A stretch of 64,000 nt of DNA from NCBI GenBank assembly GCA_937981575.1, contig CALJNR010000016.1, positions 1 through 64,000 on the forward strand, given 5' to 3'. A program made the translations under genes and the position numbers. Positions 52,634 through 62,558 of this stretch are shown piece after piece. The notes under the pieces were generated by a model. The model was not told the origin of the DNA. It ran no database searches and saw only the letters and a list, made by a program, of their open reading frames with translations. Numbering within the stretch: the stretch's first letter is position 1; each line of letters starts with the position of its first letter. The DNA comes from an uncultured Clostridia bacterium. GTDB taxonomy: Bacteria; Bacillota; Clostridia; Lachnospirales; Cellulosilyticaceae.

Positions 52634-54256
52634 CTACCAAGAAACATCAGGATCTTTATAATAATTAATCTCTTGATTTTCCATTCTTTCACCATGCACT
52701 TTAAGCCTTAGTTTATATTCTTTCCAGTTCCTTAAGTTTTTAGGGGTCCAGCCAATTTCAGCGTGACCAGGAAGCCTCGGAAAAGCTAGAAATTCTATAT
52801 CATTCATACTTTTAATAGTTTCAGACCATAGTGGACATTCAATGCCGGCTATGTGAACTGACGGAGCAAAATCAGAAGGGTCCCACTCGTAGGCAGTTTT
52901 AGTTGGAATAAAACCAGCCCATTGGAGTCCGAGAGGTGTATTTTCATCATATTTCATATCTATATATGCCTTTGGGGGAGGGGAAAGGATCATCTTCATA
53001 CCTTTAGCTTCAGCAGCAGAGCTGTCAGGATTCCACTTTTGAAGGAGTGACTCGGAAGTAGTTCCGGGTGAAGTGTCAAAGGGATTCCAACCTATTGTCT
53101 TTTTACCATAAGATGAAACGATTTCATTGACTCTTCCTATAAAGTAATCATAATCTTCTTTGGATGTAGAGGAAGCTTCATCACCGCCAATATGAATATA
53201 GTCTCCGGGAGTTAGCGCAGCAAGTTCACGTATTACGTCATTTACAAAAGCATAAGTAACTTCTGACCTGCACATCAGTGAACTAAAGCCCACATCAATA
53301 CCAGTGTATAGTTCTTTTTTCTTTCCATCAGGATTCAGTTCCCCGTAAGATGCCAAGGCGGCATTGGTATGACCGGGCATATCGATTTCGGGAATGACGG
53401 TAATATAACGTTCTTTGGCATAGTTTACGATATCCGAATATTCTTCCTGAGTATAAAAGCCCCCGCGTCCGCCGCCAACTTCAGAGCTTCCGCCGATTGT
53501 GGTAAGTTCAGGCCAGGATTTAATCTCAATTCTCCAGCCTTGATCATCAGAAAGATGCATGTGGAATTTATTCATCTTGTACTGAGCTATTAAATCAATT
53601 GTTCGCTTAACGTCTTCTACTTCAATAAAGTGTCTGGCTGTATCCAGCATCATCCCACGCCAAGGATAGGCAGGATAATCTGTAATAGATGCAGCAGGAA
53701 GAGTCCAAGCAGTATCTGTCACAAGTGAGTTTTTTTCGATAGCCGCAGGGAAAAGCTGTCTTAGGGTTTGTATGCCTCTAAAAAGTCCTTCAGGAGTAAA
53801 AGCTTTCAAGGTAACCAGGCTATTTGTAATATCAAGCTGGTAGCCTTCTTGGCCAAGACTTGAATCTCCGCCAGCTGTAGTAAGATAGATATTTCCTTTA
53901 GAAGGAGCATCTGACTTAATGACGCTTAGGGGATAGCCGGTAGAGGTTTTTAATTTTTCGGAGAGGTACTCGCCTATATTATATATTTCATCTGTTTCTT
54001 CAGTATTATTACCATTTATATAAATGGAAGCAGTATCAGTAAGTATGAAAGTTTCTTCGGTAAATGAACAGTTTGCTGGTTTAGGAATGACTGCATATTT
54101 TGGAGTCTGCTTAGAAGAAGCAGACAGGCTATTTAATACAGCGGTAAAACCTCCATCACGAAATAGAAACTGAGCTAAAAATAAACCAATAAGACCAGCG
54201 CTGATAAGGGAAACGAGTGTAATGCGTAACAACTTTGCTTTTTTGCTGCCTTTCAT
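52634..54256 (-). CDS. Glycoside hydrolase family 20 beta-N-acetylhexosaminidase
   Basis: 540 residues. An N-terminal hydrophobic helix (about 8-27) acts as signal or anchor. A GH20b domain (about 55-180) precedes the catalytic barrel, which starts YPWRGMMLDTARHFIEVEDVKRTIDLIAQYKMNKFHMHLSDDQGWRIEIKSWPEL. The acid pair Asp359-Glu360 is in HIGGDEAS; Trp residues of the subsite follow. It releases GlcNAc or GalNAc from glycans outside the cell. It is monocistronic. Confidence 0.93.
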   Translation of the reverse strand: MKGSKKAKLLRITLVSLISAGLIGLFLAQFLFRDGGFTAVLNSLSASSKQTPKYAVIPKPANCSFTEETFILTDTASIYINGNNTEETDEIYNIGEYLSEKLKTSTGYPLSVIKSDAPSKGNIYLTTAGGDSSLGQEGYQLDITNSLVTLKAFTPEGLFRGIQTLRQLFPAAIEKNSLVTDTAWTLPAASITDYPAYPWRGMMLDTARHFIEVEDVKRTIDLIAQYKMNKFHMHLSDDQGWRIEIKSWPELTTIGGSSEVGGGRGGFYTQEEYSDIVNYAKERYITVIPEIDMPGHTNAALASYGELNPDGKKKELYTGIDVGFSSLMCRSEVTYAFVNDVIRELAALTPGDYIHIGGDEASSTSKEDYDYFIGRVNEIVSSYGKKTIGWNPFDTSPGTTSESLLQKWNPDSSAAEAKGMKMILSPPPKAYIDMKYDENTPLGLQWAGFIPTKTAYEWDPSDFAPSVHIAGIECPLWSETIKSMNDIEFLAFPRLPGHAEIGWTPKNLRNWKEYKLRLKVHGERMENQEINYYKDPDVSW

Positions 54257-54560
54257 CGGTCAAACTCTCCTTTCATAACTCACTATAAAAAAGTTTTAAT
54301 TTATTTATAGGGTAAGGCATATTGTTTTTTATTACAACCGATAATATTGTGATTATATTGAATATATTGGCAAGATTTAAAATTAATAAAAAAACATAGG
54401 TGTGAGCAGTTCCTTATTCAGTCTATACTAAATAAAATTGGTCTTCTCTTGACATATAATAAACAATGGTAATATAATGAACAGTGTTCATAATACTTGT
54501 GTAAAGATCAATAGATGTTATTTAAATACACTTAAAGGGATAGGGAAGGGGTTTTGGGTT

Positions 54561-55466
54561 ATGGAGAATAAGAAGACAATTACACTATTTACTATAGTAA
54601 TTACAGTCTTAGCTTTTTTATGTACAATGATTGGGATTTATTCTATTTATCTAAGGAATGAGTTTGACTTTATAACTATATACGGAGAAACCGTGAAAAT
54701 TTATGGGGGTGGGATTTATGGGTACCATACAACAGCGCAGGTTTATCAGGTTATTCCGCATGATTTTGTTACCTTAGTTTTAGCGTTGCCTGCTTTAGTT
54801 ATTTCATTGATATATACTAGAAAAGGGTCGCTAAAAGCCAGGTTGTTTTTCGCAGGGGTTACGCTTTATTTTTTATTTTCTTATACTATTTATTCGTTTT
54901 ATGCAATGTATAATAAGCTGTTTATCTGTTATATTGCTATTATGGGATTAAGCTTTTACACTTTATATTTAACGCTTAAAGGTATTGATGCATTAAAAGT
55001 AAAAGATCTATTTAGTATAGGGTATCCCCATAAATTAGTTGGCGGGTTTTTAATATTTGTTTCAACACTTATGACTTTGTTTTGGCTAAAACCTATATCC
55101 GCTACTATTTTTAGTGGATCTATTCCGGCAGCTGATTTGGGACAAAGTACGACGCTGGTTGTTTATGCCATTGACTTAGGCTTTATCCTTCCTTTGGCAT
55201 TTGTTATGGGGATCAGACTTTGGAGGCAGAAGCCAGAGGGCTATGTGGCAGGAACTATTCTGCCAGTTTTCCTTATTTTTATCATGACTGCCGTGTTTTC
55301 TAAAGGGGTTATGCTTTATCTGACTAATACAGCGACGGTCATTGAAATGATGATCATGATAGGTACTTTTGGTCTGCTAGCTTTAACTGCAGTTTTTATT
55401 AATTTTAGTTCGATGAAAAAGGAAGGTTTGGATGAGCATACAAGAAAGAAGACAAAGAGAGCGTGA
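54561..55466 (+). CDS. Hypothetical polytopic membrane protein
   Basis: 301 residues from the ATG at 54561 (GGGAAGGGG about 10 nt upstream; the frame is open from 54477). About eight hydrophobic helices, with a first extracellular loop of about 60 residues between helices 1 and 2. No family is recognised. It overlaps the following tetR by 35 bp, whose ribosome site lies in its last codons, so they are co-translated and tetR may control it. Confidence 0.6.
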   Translation: MENKKTITLFTIVITVLAFLCTMIGIYSIYLRNEFDFITIYGETVKIYGGGIYGYHTTAQVYQVIPHDFVTLVLALPALVISLIYTRKGSLKARLFFAGVTLYFLFSYTIYSFYAMYNKLFICYIAIMGLSFYTLYLTLKGIDALKVKDLFSIGYPHKLVGGFLIFVSTLMTLFWLKPISATIFSGSIPAADLGQSTTLVVYAIDLGFILPLAFVMGIRLWRQKPEGYVAGTILPVFLIFIMTAVFSKGVMLYLTNTATVIEMMIMIGTFGLLALTAVFINFSSMKKEGLDEHTRKKTKRA

Positions 55467-56031
55467 TGAGATTAGGCAGAAAATATTTGATGCAGCGAGT
55501 CAGATGATTATTACAGAGGGTTATGAAAAGCTTTCGGTCCGAAAAATAGCAGAAAAGATACAGTATTCTCCGGGGGTGATTTATAATTATTTTAAAGATA
55601 AAAATGAAATCATACGTCTAATTATTGCTGAGAACCATCAAAGGATATGTGATCATATTAAAGAACTTCGGCTTGATGCCATGGAGCCTCGGGATGCTCT
55701 TTATAAAGGACTTACCACATTTGCATGGCTTATGCTTGAAAACCCTCAGCATTATAGGGCAATTATGCTGAGTGGAATGGATCTTACCCCATTTGAAGAG
55801 GAAGTACCAAAAACTAAAAGTATTATGGAGCTGCTCATTCACACTTTGGAGAACGGTATGCAGCAGGAAGTGTTTTGCAAAAGTGATGCTAAGATAACTG
55901 CGGTGTTGCTGATTGCTTCTATTTTAGGCTTGGTTAATACTATTATACTTGATAAGGTAGAAGGAAAAGAAGTTTTAGCGCTTATGATAGAAAGTCAGAT
56001 TCATATTTTGGTTAAAGGTATTACAAAATAG
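55432..56031 (+). CDS. TetR family transcriptional regulator
   Basis: 199 residues. HTH: LSVRKIAEKIQYSPGVIYNYFKDKNEIIRLI. The ligand domain is of the TetR_C_33 type found with membrane proteins (GLTTFAWLMLENPQHYRAIML). AAGGAAGG lies upstream of the ATG inside the membrane-protein gene. The MarR gene that follows is 95 bp away and separated by the large hairpin described next. Confidence 0.85.
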   Translation: MSIQERRQRERDEIRQKIFDAASQMIITEGYEKLSVRKIAEKIQYSPGVIYNYFKDKNEIIRLIIAENHQRICDHIKELRLDAMEPRDALYKGLTTFAWLMLENPQHYRAIMLSGMDLTPFEEEVPKTKSIMELLIHTLENGMQQEVFCKSDAKITAVLLIASILGLVNTIILDKVEGKEVLALMIESQIHILVKGITK

Positions 56032-56054
56032 AGTTAATAGAAAATGATTTTAAT

Positions 56055-56112
56055 AAAAAGTTGCACTAACAACTAATGGGGATTATACTATTAGTTGTTA
56101 GTGCAACTTTTT
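56055..56112. promoter_or_regulatory. marR promoter embedded in a 23-bp perfect inverted repeat
   Basis: The left arm (56055-56077) and right arm (56090-56112) are perfectly complementary over 23 bp with a 12-bp centre. TTGCAC at 56061-56066 and TATACT at 56084-56089 (17-bp spacing) form a promoter inside it. The right arm ends in TTTTTT, so the same element can terminate the upstream tetR transcript and bind MarR. Confidence 0.75.
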
Positions 56113-56126
56113 TGCGAGGTGATAAG

Positions 56127-56570
56127 ATGAATGTTAAACATCAATCAGTGGGGCGGTATATATCTGTACTTTATCGTAGGGCACAGGCCTATATCGGCAG
56201 CCAAATGAAGTCTTACGATATTGGGAGCGGACAATATAGTTTTTTGATTATACTTTATGAGAAGGACGGTATCAGCCAAGAGGAATTGGCAGCGCAGCTT
56301 TTAATAGATAAGGGAACAACTGCAAGGGCGGTAGATAAGCTGGAGAAGGCAGGATATGTTGTGCGCAAAAAAAATCCTGAGGACCGCAGGGCGTATAATA
56401 TTTTTCTTACTGACAAGGCTAATGAAATAAAGCCAATACTTTTTAGACTTCTTGGTTCATGGACAGATATTTTGATACAGGACTTAAGCGAACAAGAGAG
56501 AGAACTGCTTTATATAGTACTTGAAAAGATGGTAAAAAGTACCGTTTTGCATACTAAATCAAATAAGTAA
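56127..56570 (+). CDS. MarR family transcriptional regulator
   Basis: 147 residues from the ATG at 56127 (GCGAGGTG upstream; the frame is open from 56076 but that part lies in the promoter). Winged helix: ISQEELAAQLLIDKGTTARAVDKLEKAGYVVRKKNPEDRRAYNIFLTDKA, a typical MarR pattern. It precedes a MATE exporter 56 bp downstream and probably represses the pair through the inverted repeat upstream. Confidence 0.9.
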   Translation: MNVKHQSVGRYISVLYRRAQAYIGSQMKSYDIGSGQYSFLIILYEKDGISQEELAAQLLIDKGTTARAVDKLEKAGYVVRKKNPEDRRAYNIFLTDKANEIKPILFRLLGSWTDILIQDLSEQERELLYIVLEKMVKSTVLHTKSNK

Positions 56571-56626
56571 CGGGCATAAAACTTATAAGAAATTTTGCAT
56601 AAGGTCTGTGAGAGAGGATGGGCATA

Positions 56627-57979
56627 ATGGACAGAAATGAAAGACTTGGGAATGAAAAGATGATGAAGCTTTTAATGAGATTATCCGTACCAGCTACAGT
56701 AGGGATGCTCGTTAATGCTTTTTATAATATAGTGGATACTATTTTTATTGGAAAGGGTATTGGGTACTTAGGAATAGGGGGCCTTACGATTGCTTTTCCA
56801 GTGCAGATGATGATCATGGCTGTTGCGCAGATGGTAGGAATAGGAGCGGCATCAGACATTTCAAGAAGTTTAGGGGCCAAAAATGTTGAACGGGCTGAGC
56901 GGGTTGCCGGAAACTCCTTTTTGTCAGTTGGTATTCTTGGGTTGTTAATATGTGCGCTTGGACTAATTTTTATTAATCCTTTGCTGAGGCTTTTTGGTGC
57001 AACTGATACATTAATGCCCTATGCCAAAGAATATATGGAAGTTATTTTAATTGGAAGTATCTATTTTCCAGTTGTTGTCTCTACCAATAACCTTATACGG
57101 GCTGAAGGCAATGCAAGGGCAGCCATGTTTTCGATGATGATCGGAGCGTTGCTTAATATTGGGCTTGATTATATTTTTATTTTCCCACTTGGTATGGGAA
57201 TACGAGGAGCCGCTCTTGCAACTATTTTATCCCAGTTGGCATCGTTTATATATGTAATGGCGTATATGTACAGCAGACATAGCACGCTGAAAGTTAAGCT
57301 GCGCCATTTAAAACCAGATTTTAGGATCATCTATGATTTTATGCTTGTTGGGCTGCCCTCTTTTGGAAGGCAAGCAGCTGGAAGCATTATGGCTATTATT
57401 TTAAATAATGTTCTGAGTATGTATGGAGGAGAACTTGGCATTGCCATATACGGGGTGATTAATCGTATTACAATGTTTTTATTTATGCCGCTTTTCGGCA
57501 TTGTTCAAGGGATGCAGCCTATAGCAGGCTACAATTATGGGGCAAAAAAAATAGATAGAGTGAAAGAAGTCGTCAAACTATCTATTATTGCAACGACTGT
57601 ATTTGCTACAGGCAGCACTTTGATTGGTATGCTTTTTCCGGGATTTATTATTAGGTTGTTTAATGATGATGAGGCACTTATTGCTCATGGGGTTTTTGCC
57701 TTAAGGATTGTCATTGCTATGGTTCCTATAGTAGGAATCCAAATTGTTGGAGCAGCCTTATTTCAGTCACTGGGAAAAGCAGGACCTTCATTGTTTTTGA
57801 CACTATCTAGACAGATGATTTTCTTTATTCCCCTTGTTTTAGTGTTTCCAAGACTTTATGGACTCGGGCTGTTTGGTATTTGGCTTGCATTTCCGGCAGC
57901 AGATCTTTTGTCTACTGTATGTACAGTTATCATGCTTAAAAGAGAAATGAATCAAGTCGTTTATTTAGCAGAATCATAA
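56627..57979 (+). CDS. MATE family multidrug efflux transporter
   Basis: 450 residues from the ATG at 56627 (AGAGAGG 9 nt upstream; an ATG at 56618 touches it). Twelve hydrophobic helices in two halves (LSVPATVGMLVNAFYNIVDTIFIG starts half 1; VGLPSFGRQAAGSIMAIILNNVL half 2). QGMQPIAGYNYGAK is a family motif. It likely exports cationic drugs with Na+ or H+. Its last 19 bp overlap the convergent HAD gene. Confidence 0.93.
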   Translation: MDRNERLGNEKMMKLLMRLSVPATVGMLVNAFYNIVDTIFIGKGIGYLGIGGLTIAFPVQMMIMAVAQMVGIGAASDISRSLGAKNVERAERVAGNSFLSVGILGLLICALGLIFINPLLRLFGATDTLMPYAKEYMEVILIGSIYFPVVVSTNNLIRAEGNARAAMFSMMIGALLNIGLDYIFIFPLGMGIRGAALATILSQLASFIYVMAYMYSRHSTLKVKLRHLKPDFRIIYDFMLVGLPSFGRQAAGSIMAIILNNVLSMYGGELGIAIYGVINRITMFLFMPLFGIVQGMQPIAGYNYGAKKIDRVKEVVKLSIIATTVFATGSTLIGMLFPGFIIRLFNDDEALIAHGVFALRIVIAMVPIVGIQIVGAALFQSLGKAGPSLFLTLSRQMIFFIPLVLVFPRLYGLGLFGIWLAFPAADLLSTVCTVIMLKREMNQVVYLAES

Positions 57980-58626
57980 ACCTTTTTTATAAAGGAAGGC
58001 GCTAGGGATTCAAAACTGTCGATGATAAGGACGGCATCAGATAAGTCTTGGTCGCCAGAATCAGGATTATAGTATCCAATACAAGGCATTCCCGCGGCAT
58101 TTGCTGCTTTTACGCCATTTTTTGAGTCCTCGATAACGAGGCATTCAGAAGGGGCTAGTCTTAATTCCTTTGCAGTTTTGAAGAAAACATCAGGAGCGGG
58201 CTTAGGATGAGGAACGTTAACGCCGCTTACAATCTGGTGAAAATAATGATAAATACCTAGGGCTTTTGTTACGCGAATAATGTATTCATAAGGTGAAGAA
58301 GAGGCTACAGCCAGAAGAAATCCTGCAGCATGGAGCGCTTTAATTAATTCTGGAGTGCCAGCAATCCCTTCGAATCCATCGCACGTGATAAGAGTATCCT
58401 TTTTTTCTTTAAGTTTGGAAATGTAGTCTTCATCAGAACAGGGAAATGGATGAAATGAACGAATATCTTCAATGATTTTTTTATCGGTAGAACCAATAAA
58501 CTTTTTATATTTTTCATAAGGGTAGATGATGCCATATTCTTCTAAAACCATGCAGCAAGCCTTGTAATGCATAGGTTCGGAGTTGACAAGCACCCCATCC
58601 ATGTCAAAAATAATACCTTTTAACAT
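57961..58626 (-). CDS. HAD-superfamily phosphatase, beta-phosphoglucomutase-like
   Basis: 221 residues. Motif I is FDMDGVLVNSEPMHYKA (DxD), motif II SSS in VASSSPYEYI, motif III Lys in HPKPAPDVF, motif IV IEDSKNGVKAA. The helical cap sits after motif I. It hydrolyses or isomerises a sugar phosphate. It overlaps the convergent MATE gene by 19 bp. Confidence 0.9.
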   Translation of the reverse strand: MLKGIIFDMDGVLVNSEPMHYKACCMVLEEYGIIYPYEKYKKFIGSTDKKIIEDIRSFHPFPCSDEDYISKLKEKKDTLITCDGFEGIAGTPELIKALHAAGFLLAVASSSPYEYIIRVTKALGIYHYFHQIVSGVNVPHPKPAPDVFFKTAKELRLAPSECLVIEDSKNGVKAANAAGMPCIGYYNPDSGDQDLSDAVLIIDSFESLAPSFIKKVYDSAK

Positions 58627-58825
58627 ATTTAATCCTCCGGATGATAATAAGATTTTAATTACTTTTTATGACGTATGATCCATTCTTTATTATATAAGAT
58701 TGCAGGCGGTTTTGACATATAAATAATCGCTTTATCTATATGATTTTATTTATGCTTGACCTTGCTAAGAAAAACAAAGATAATAGCTTATAGATTGAAT
58801 GACTTTAAAATTGGAGATGATTTAT

Positions 58826-59722
58826 GTGACAGAAATAAAAGACAAGAAAAAGATTTTTTTGCTGATGGTCCCTACAGCATTCTTTTGGGCAGGAGCTTTT
58901 AGTGCAGGGAAAATAGCTGTTGGGGAGTTTTCACTGTTTACACTGACTTTTCTTAGGTTTTTGATAGCGTTAGTTATTGTTTTTCCGATGATGGTTAGAT
59001 ATGAACCTAAGAGGTGGAAGATTAGCCTTAGGGATCTTCCAATTTTTATCCTTACAGGGTTTTTAGGAATCTTTACATATCATGTTTTGTTTTTTATGGC
59101 ACTTACTAAGACAACAGCCATTAACTCTTCGCTGATAGGTGCGACGAATCCTATGGCAACGACTATCATTGCAGCTTTTTTTCTAAAAGAAAAGATTGGA
59201 GTAAAAAGAGCTGGGGCCATACTTTTGGCTTTTACAGGAGTACTTCTTACAGCATCAAGAGGGCACATTGAAACCTTTATGACACTCAGTTTTAATGTTG
59301 GAGATATTATGATGCTGTGCGCTGTGATAGCATTTGCAGGCTACAGCGTTATCAGCAAAAAGATTATGGAAAGATATTCACCTATTATTATTTTGACCTA
59401 TAGTTTTTTGACAGCTGTAGTCATGCTTATTCCTCTAATGCTGATGGAAAGTCCAGCGAGTGCACTTGTAGGAGTTAGCCCTAAAGCATGGGGTTCTGTA
59501 CTATATATGGGTGTCTTTGCATCAGCAATAGGCTATCTTTTGCAACAGTTTTCTATCAAGGCTTATGGAGCTAGTAAAACCATGCTTTTTGTAAATCTGG
59601 TGCCTGTCTTTTCAATCATTATTTCGGTAGCTATCCTTGGAGAAACGATAAACTTTATTACTGTCTTAAGTGCAGCGATTATTATAACGGGAGTGTACCT
59701 AAGTTCTAGGTTGAGTAGGTAA
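58826..59722 (+). CDS. EamA/DMT family transporter
   Basis: 298 residues from a GTG at 58826, which GGAG precedes by about 9 nt; in-frame ATGs at 58799 and 58817 lie before or against that site. Ten helices in two EamA repeats (PTAFFWAGAFSAGKIAVGEFSLFTLTFLRFLIALVIVFPM; second repeat from DIMMLCAVIAFAGYSVISK). It probably exports amino acids or small metabolites. Confidence 0.9.
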   Translation: MTEIKDKKKIFLLMVPTAFFWAGAFSAGKIAVGEFSLFTLTFLRFLIALVIVFPMMVRYEPKRWKISLRDLPIFILTGFLGIFTYHVLFFMALTKTTAINSSLIGATNPMATTIIAAFFLKEKIGVKRAGAILLAFTGVLLTASRGHIETFMTLSFNVGDIMMLCAVIAFAGYSVISKKIMERYSPIIILTYSFLTAVVMLIPLMLMESPASALVGVSPKAWGSVLYMGVFASAIGYLLQQFSIKAYGASKTMLFVNLVPVFSIIISVAILGETINFITVLSAAIIITGVYLSSRLSR

Positions 59723-59844
59723 TATGAATCCTAGCATTGTTAAAGGGAGAGGTAAAGATAGAACGTTCCTAGCCTAATGATTAAGTTCTAAATGTATAGC
59801 TTTGGAAAAAATGATTACACTAAACCTATAAAATTTGGAACAGG

Positions 59845-60573
59845 ATGATTGGTGTGTTGAATGTGATGGAGTATCAGGTCATTGTTATAAGGAGTGTTAC
59901 ATCTATTATTACATTGTTTTTGCTCAGTAAACTTATGGGAAGAAAACAAGTATCTCAGCTCAGCATGTTTGACTATGTTGTGGGCATATCCATTGGGTCT
60001 ATTGCGGCGGCTATGACGGTGGACACGGAGATCAAGTGGTATTACTTTGTAACGGCTATGGGTATCTATGCAGGTATTTATATTTTAATAGCTATGGCGT
60101 CTATAAAAAGTTTGTGGGCCAGAAAGTTTTTTGAAGGAGCACCCATCATTCTCATTCAAGATGGAAAAATCATATGTAAAAATGTCAAAAAAGTCCGATA
60201 TGACATCAACAGCCTTTTAGAAGAATGCCGGTTTGCGGGGTATTTTGATGTCAGTGACATTAATATAGCTATTATGGAGAGTAATGGTAAGGTAAGCATT
60301 TTGCCAAAACTGAATAAAAGAATGGTTACCATCGGTGATTTGCAGCTTGCGGTTAAACCAGACGGGCTGGTAGCTAATGTTGTTATTGATGGATGCATTA
60401 TGACAGGCAATCTAAAAGCCATAGGAAAGGATGAAAAATGGCTTTTAAAAGAGATTAAGAAACAGAATGTTGAATCACTCAAGGAGATTCTGCTTGCTAC
60501 TTGTGATGTGAATGATACTTGTAATCTATTTTTAAAGAATGAAGACATCAATGTAAAGCATTGCCTTGAATAA
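59845..60573 (+). CDS. DUF421 membrane protein (YetF-like)
   Basis: 242 residues. Three hydrophobic helices in the first 90 residues (VIRSVTSIITLFLLSKLMGRKQVSQLSMFDYVVGISIGSIAAAMTVD), then a soluble domain (GAPIILIQDGKIICKNVKKVRYDINSLLEECRFAGYFDVSDINIAIMESNGKVSILPK), the full DUF421/YetF signature. In Bacillus, relatives influence spore germination; role here unknown. Ends in a Cys- and Asn-rich tail. Confidence 0.9.
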   Translation: MIGVLNVMEYQVIVIRSVTSIITLFLLSKLMGRKQVSQLSMFDYVVGISIGSIAAAMTVDTEIKWYYFVTAMGIYAGIYILIAMASIKSLWARKFFEGAPIILIQDGKIICKNVKKVRYDINSLLEECRFAGYFDVSDINIAIMESNGKVSILPKLNKRMVTIGDLQLAVKPDGLVANVVIDGCIMTGNLKAIGKDEKWLLKEIKKQNVESLKEILLATCDVNDTCNLFLKNEDINVKHCLE

Positions 60574-60577
60574 GTAT

Positions 60578-60608
60578 AAAAGGCAGACCGCGTGAGGGGC
60601 TGCCTTTT
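60578..60608. terminator. Terminator between DUF421 and asnB genes
   Basis: AAAAGGCAG / CTGCCTTTT around a 13-nt loop; A-rich left flank and T-rich right, so usable from both sides. Confidence 0.8.
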
Positions 60609-60637
60609 AGTGTATTGGGAAAAGAGCGAGTGATAGG

Positions 60638-62476
60638 CTATAAGAGTTTAATCTTATATTCCTTAAGCCAAATATTAAATTGGACAAGGTAAGCAATAAG
60701 CTGAGGGCCTGTCATAAGCTGGCCGAACCAAGGCTTTTTATAAGCAGTACCTTTAGTTTCAATAAGCTCTTTCGCAAAAGCTTTATCAATTATATTAAGA
60801 AGCGGTGCACAGGGGTCATCTAGAATATCCTGCATCATTTGACACACGAGGTCTGTATAAACAGGATTATGGGTTTTAGGATATGGACTTTTTTTACGGT
60901 AAATAATATCCTCAGGAAGAATGTCTTGCAGGCACTTGCGCAAAAGACCTTTTTCGCGGCCTTTATAGAATTTATATTCATTTGGCAGGTTAAAGGCGTA
61001 TTCCACGAGGCGATAATCTGCAAAAGGCACTCTAACCTCTATACTGCTAGCCATACTCATTCTGTCTTTACGGTTAAGCAGATTAACCATAAACCATTTG
61101 AGATTAAGATAGAATAATTCTCTCATACGGTAAGTTTCAGGAGCTTCACCTTCAAGATGCGGCACTTCTTTGAGACTAGACAGATAATTTTCATTCACTG
61201 CTTCTTCAATAGGAAGCTTTTGAAACTCAGGGGATAAAATAGCTTTTCTGCTAGCGGCGAAATTAGACCAAGGGAATGTGGGAAGATTCATAAGTTCTGG
61301 TTTAGTATACCATGGATAGCCTCCAAAGAGTTCATCTGCACATTCGCCGGAGAGAGCGATGATAAAGTCTTTGCGAATTTCACGGCTGAACAAAAGGAGT
61401 GAAGAATCAATATCAGCCATGCCAGGAAGATCGCGGGCGATAACAGCATCTTTAAGGGCAGAGGCAAGTTCTTCATGATTAACCACATACGTTCTATGGT
61501 CACTGCCTATAAATTTGCTCATTTGAAGGGCCCAGTATTTATCGGATGTAGGCTGAAAGACAGAAGACTGAAAGAATTTATCATTATCTTCAAAATCCAG
61601 AGAGTAAGTAGTCAGCACTTTGTTTTTCTTTTTGTAGCAGTCAGCAGCTACAGCCGAGATAGCAGAAGAATCAAGACCCCCAGAGAGGAAGGTACAAAGG
61701 GGGACGTCACCAACCAGCTGTCTTTCGATAGCATCTACAAGCAGGAAGCGAAGATGTTCTTCGGCTTCTTCAAGAGATTCTTTGTTTTCTTCAGGGGTCA
61801 GCTTCCAATATTCTTTAGACACCATTCCGCCTGGAGTTACAACCATCAGATGTGCTGGAGGTATTTCGTAGATGTCCTTAAAGACACCGCTTCCAGGTTT
61901 AACAGCAGGGCCTAAGGCAAAAATTTCAGTAATAGAATTTTTGTCTATGACAGGATCCACGTAAGGATGGGCTAGAAGGGTTTTGATTTCTGAACCAAAG
62001 ATGAAAGAAGAATCTTTGATACTATAAAATAAAGGTTTAACCCCAAGAGGGTCCCTTACTAAAAGTATGCGGTTTTCTTTTTCGTCATAAACGGCAAATG
62101 CAAAAATGCCATTAAGCTTATGGACACAGTCGATTCCCCAGCACATATAGGCGGTAAGAAGCACTTCGGTATCCGAATAAGAATCAAAGCTAAAACCTTC
62201 TAAGATAAGTTCCTTACGTATATCTTCTGTGTTGTATAATTCACCGTTATAAATCAGCGTGTATTTAAAGCCCCCTTGGGTTTTTGTCATAGGTTGCTTT
62301 CCGCCCGCAGGGTCTACTACAACAAGCCTTCTATGTCCGAAGAGGACGTGAGGATGAATGAAGTAGCCAAAACTATCGGGGCCTCTTAGCCTTAGTGTAT
62401 CTGTCATCGTTTCGATTGTACCGGTTTTACTGGCAATGTTATTTTTAAAATCAATCCAGCCGGCAATGCCACACAT
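60638..62476 (-). CDS. asnB: Asparagine synthase (glutamine-hydrolysing)
   Basis: 612 residues. The N-terminal glutaminase begins MCGIAGWIDF, with Cys2 as nucleophile, and has FGHRRLVVVDP and LIYNGELYN. The C-terminal ATP-pyrophosphatase domain contains SGGLDSSAI near 265 and CADELFGGYPWY. It converts aspartate to asparagine in the cytosol with Gln and ATP. Length matches AsnB/AsnO. AGAAGGTG precedes the ATG. It lies 82 bp after the P-II gene on the same strand, in a nitrogen cluster with amtB. Confidence 0.95.
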   Translation of the reverse strand: MCGIAGWIDFKNNIASKTGTIETMTDTLRLRGPDSFGYFIHPHVLFGHRRLVVVDPAGGKQPMTKTQGGFKYTLIYNGELYNTEDIRKELILEGFSFDSYSDTEVLLTAYMCWGIDCVHKLNGIFAFAVYDEKENRILLVRDPLGVKPLFYSIKDSSFIFGSEIKTLLAHPYVDPVIDKNSITEIFALGPAVKPGSGVFKDIYEIPPAHLMVVTPGGMVSKEYWKLTPEENKESLEEAEEHLRFLLVDAIERQLVGDVPLCTFLSGGLDSSAISAVAADCYKKKNKVLTTYSLDFEDNDKFFQSSVFQPTSDKYWALQMSKFIGSDHRTYVVNHEELASALKDAVIARDLPGMADIDSSLLLFSREIRKDFIIALSGECADELFGGYPWYTKPELMNLPTFPWSNFAASRKAILSPEFQKLPIEEAVNENYLSSLKEVPHLEGEAPETYRMRELFYLNLKWFMVNLLNRKDRMSMASSIEVRVPFADYRLVEYAFNLPNEYKFYKGREKGLLRKCLQDILPEDIIYRKKSPYPKTHNPVYTDLVCQMMQDILDDPCAPLLNIIDKAFAKELIETKGTAYKKPWFGQLMTGPQLIAYLVQFNIWLKEYKIKLL

Positions 62477-62531
62477 ATCTTTGCACCTTCTTTTTTAGAT
62501 GAATTTGGGACATGCTTATAAAAAGCACGAT

Positions 62532-62554
62532 AGGGACGGCTCATTGCCGTCCCT
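62532..62554 (-). terminator. GGGACGGC hairpin between P-II and asnB
   Basis: The 9-bp stem AGGGACGGC / GCCGTCCCT with a TCATT loop directly follows the P-II stop codon. No long T tract follows, so read-through into asnB is possible. The stem shares its GGGACGG with the repeats near 29.8 kb and may be of the same family. Confidence 0.6.
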
Positions 62555-62558
62555 AATT

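Noticed and set aside
61475-61915. 146-codon ORF opposite asnB
   Set aside because: It lies wholly inside the strongly supported asnB gene and has no family resemblance.
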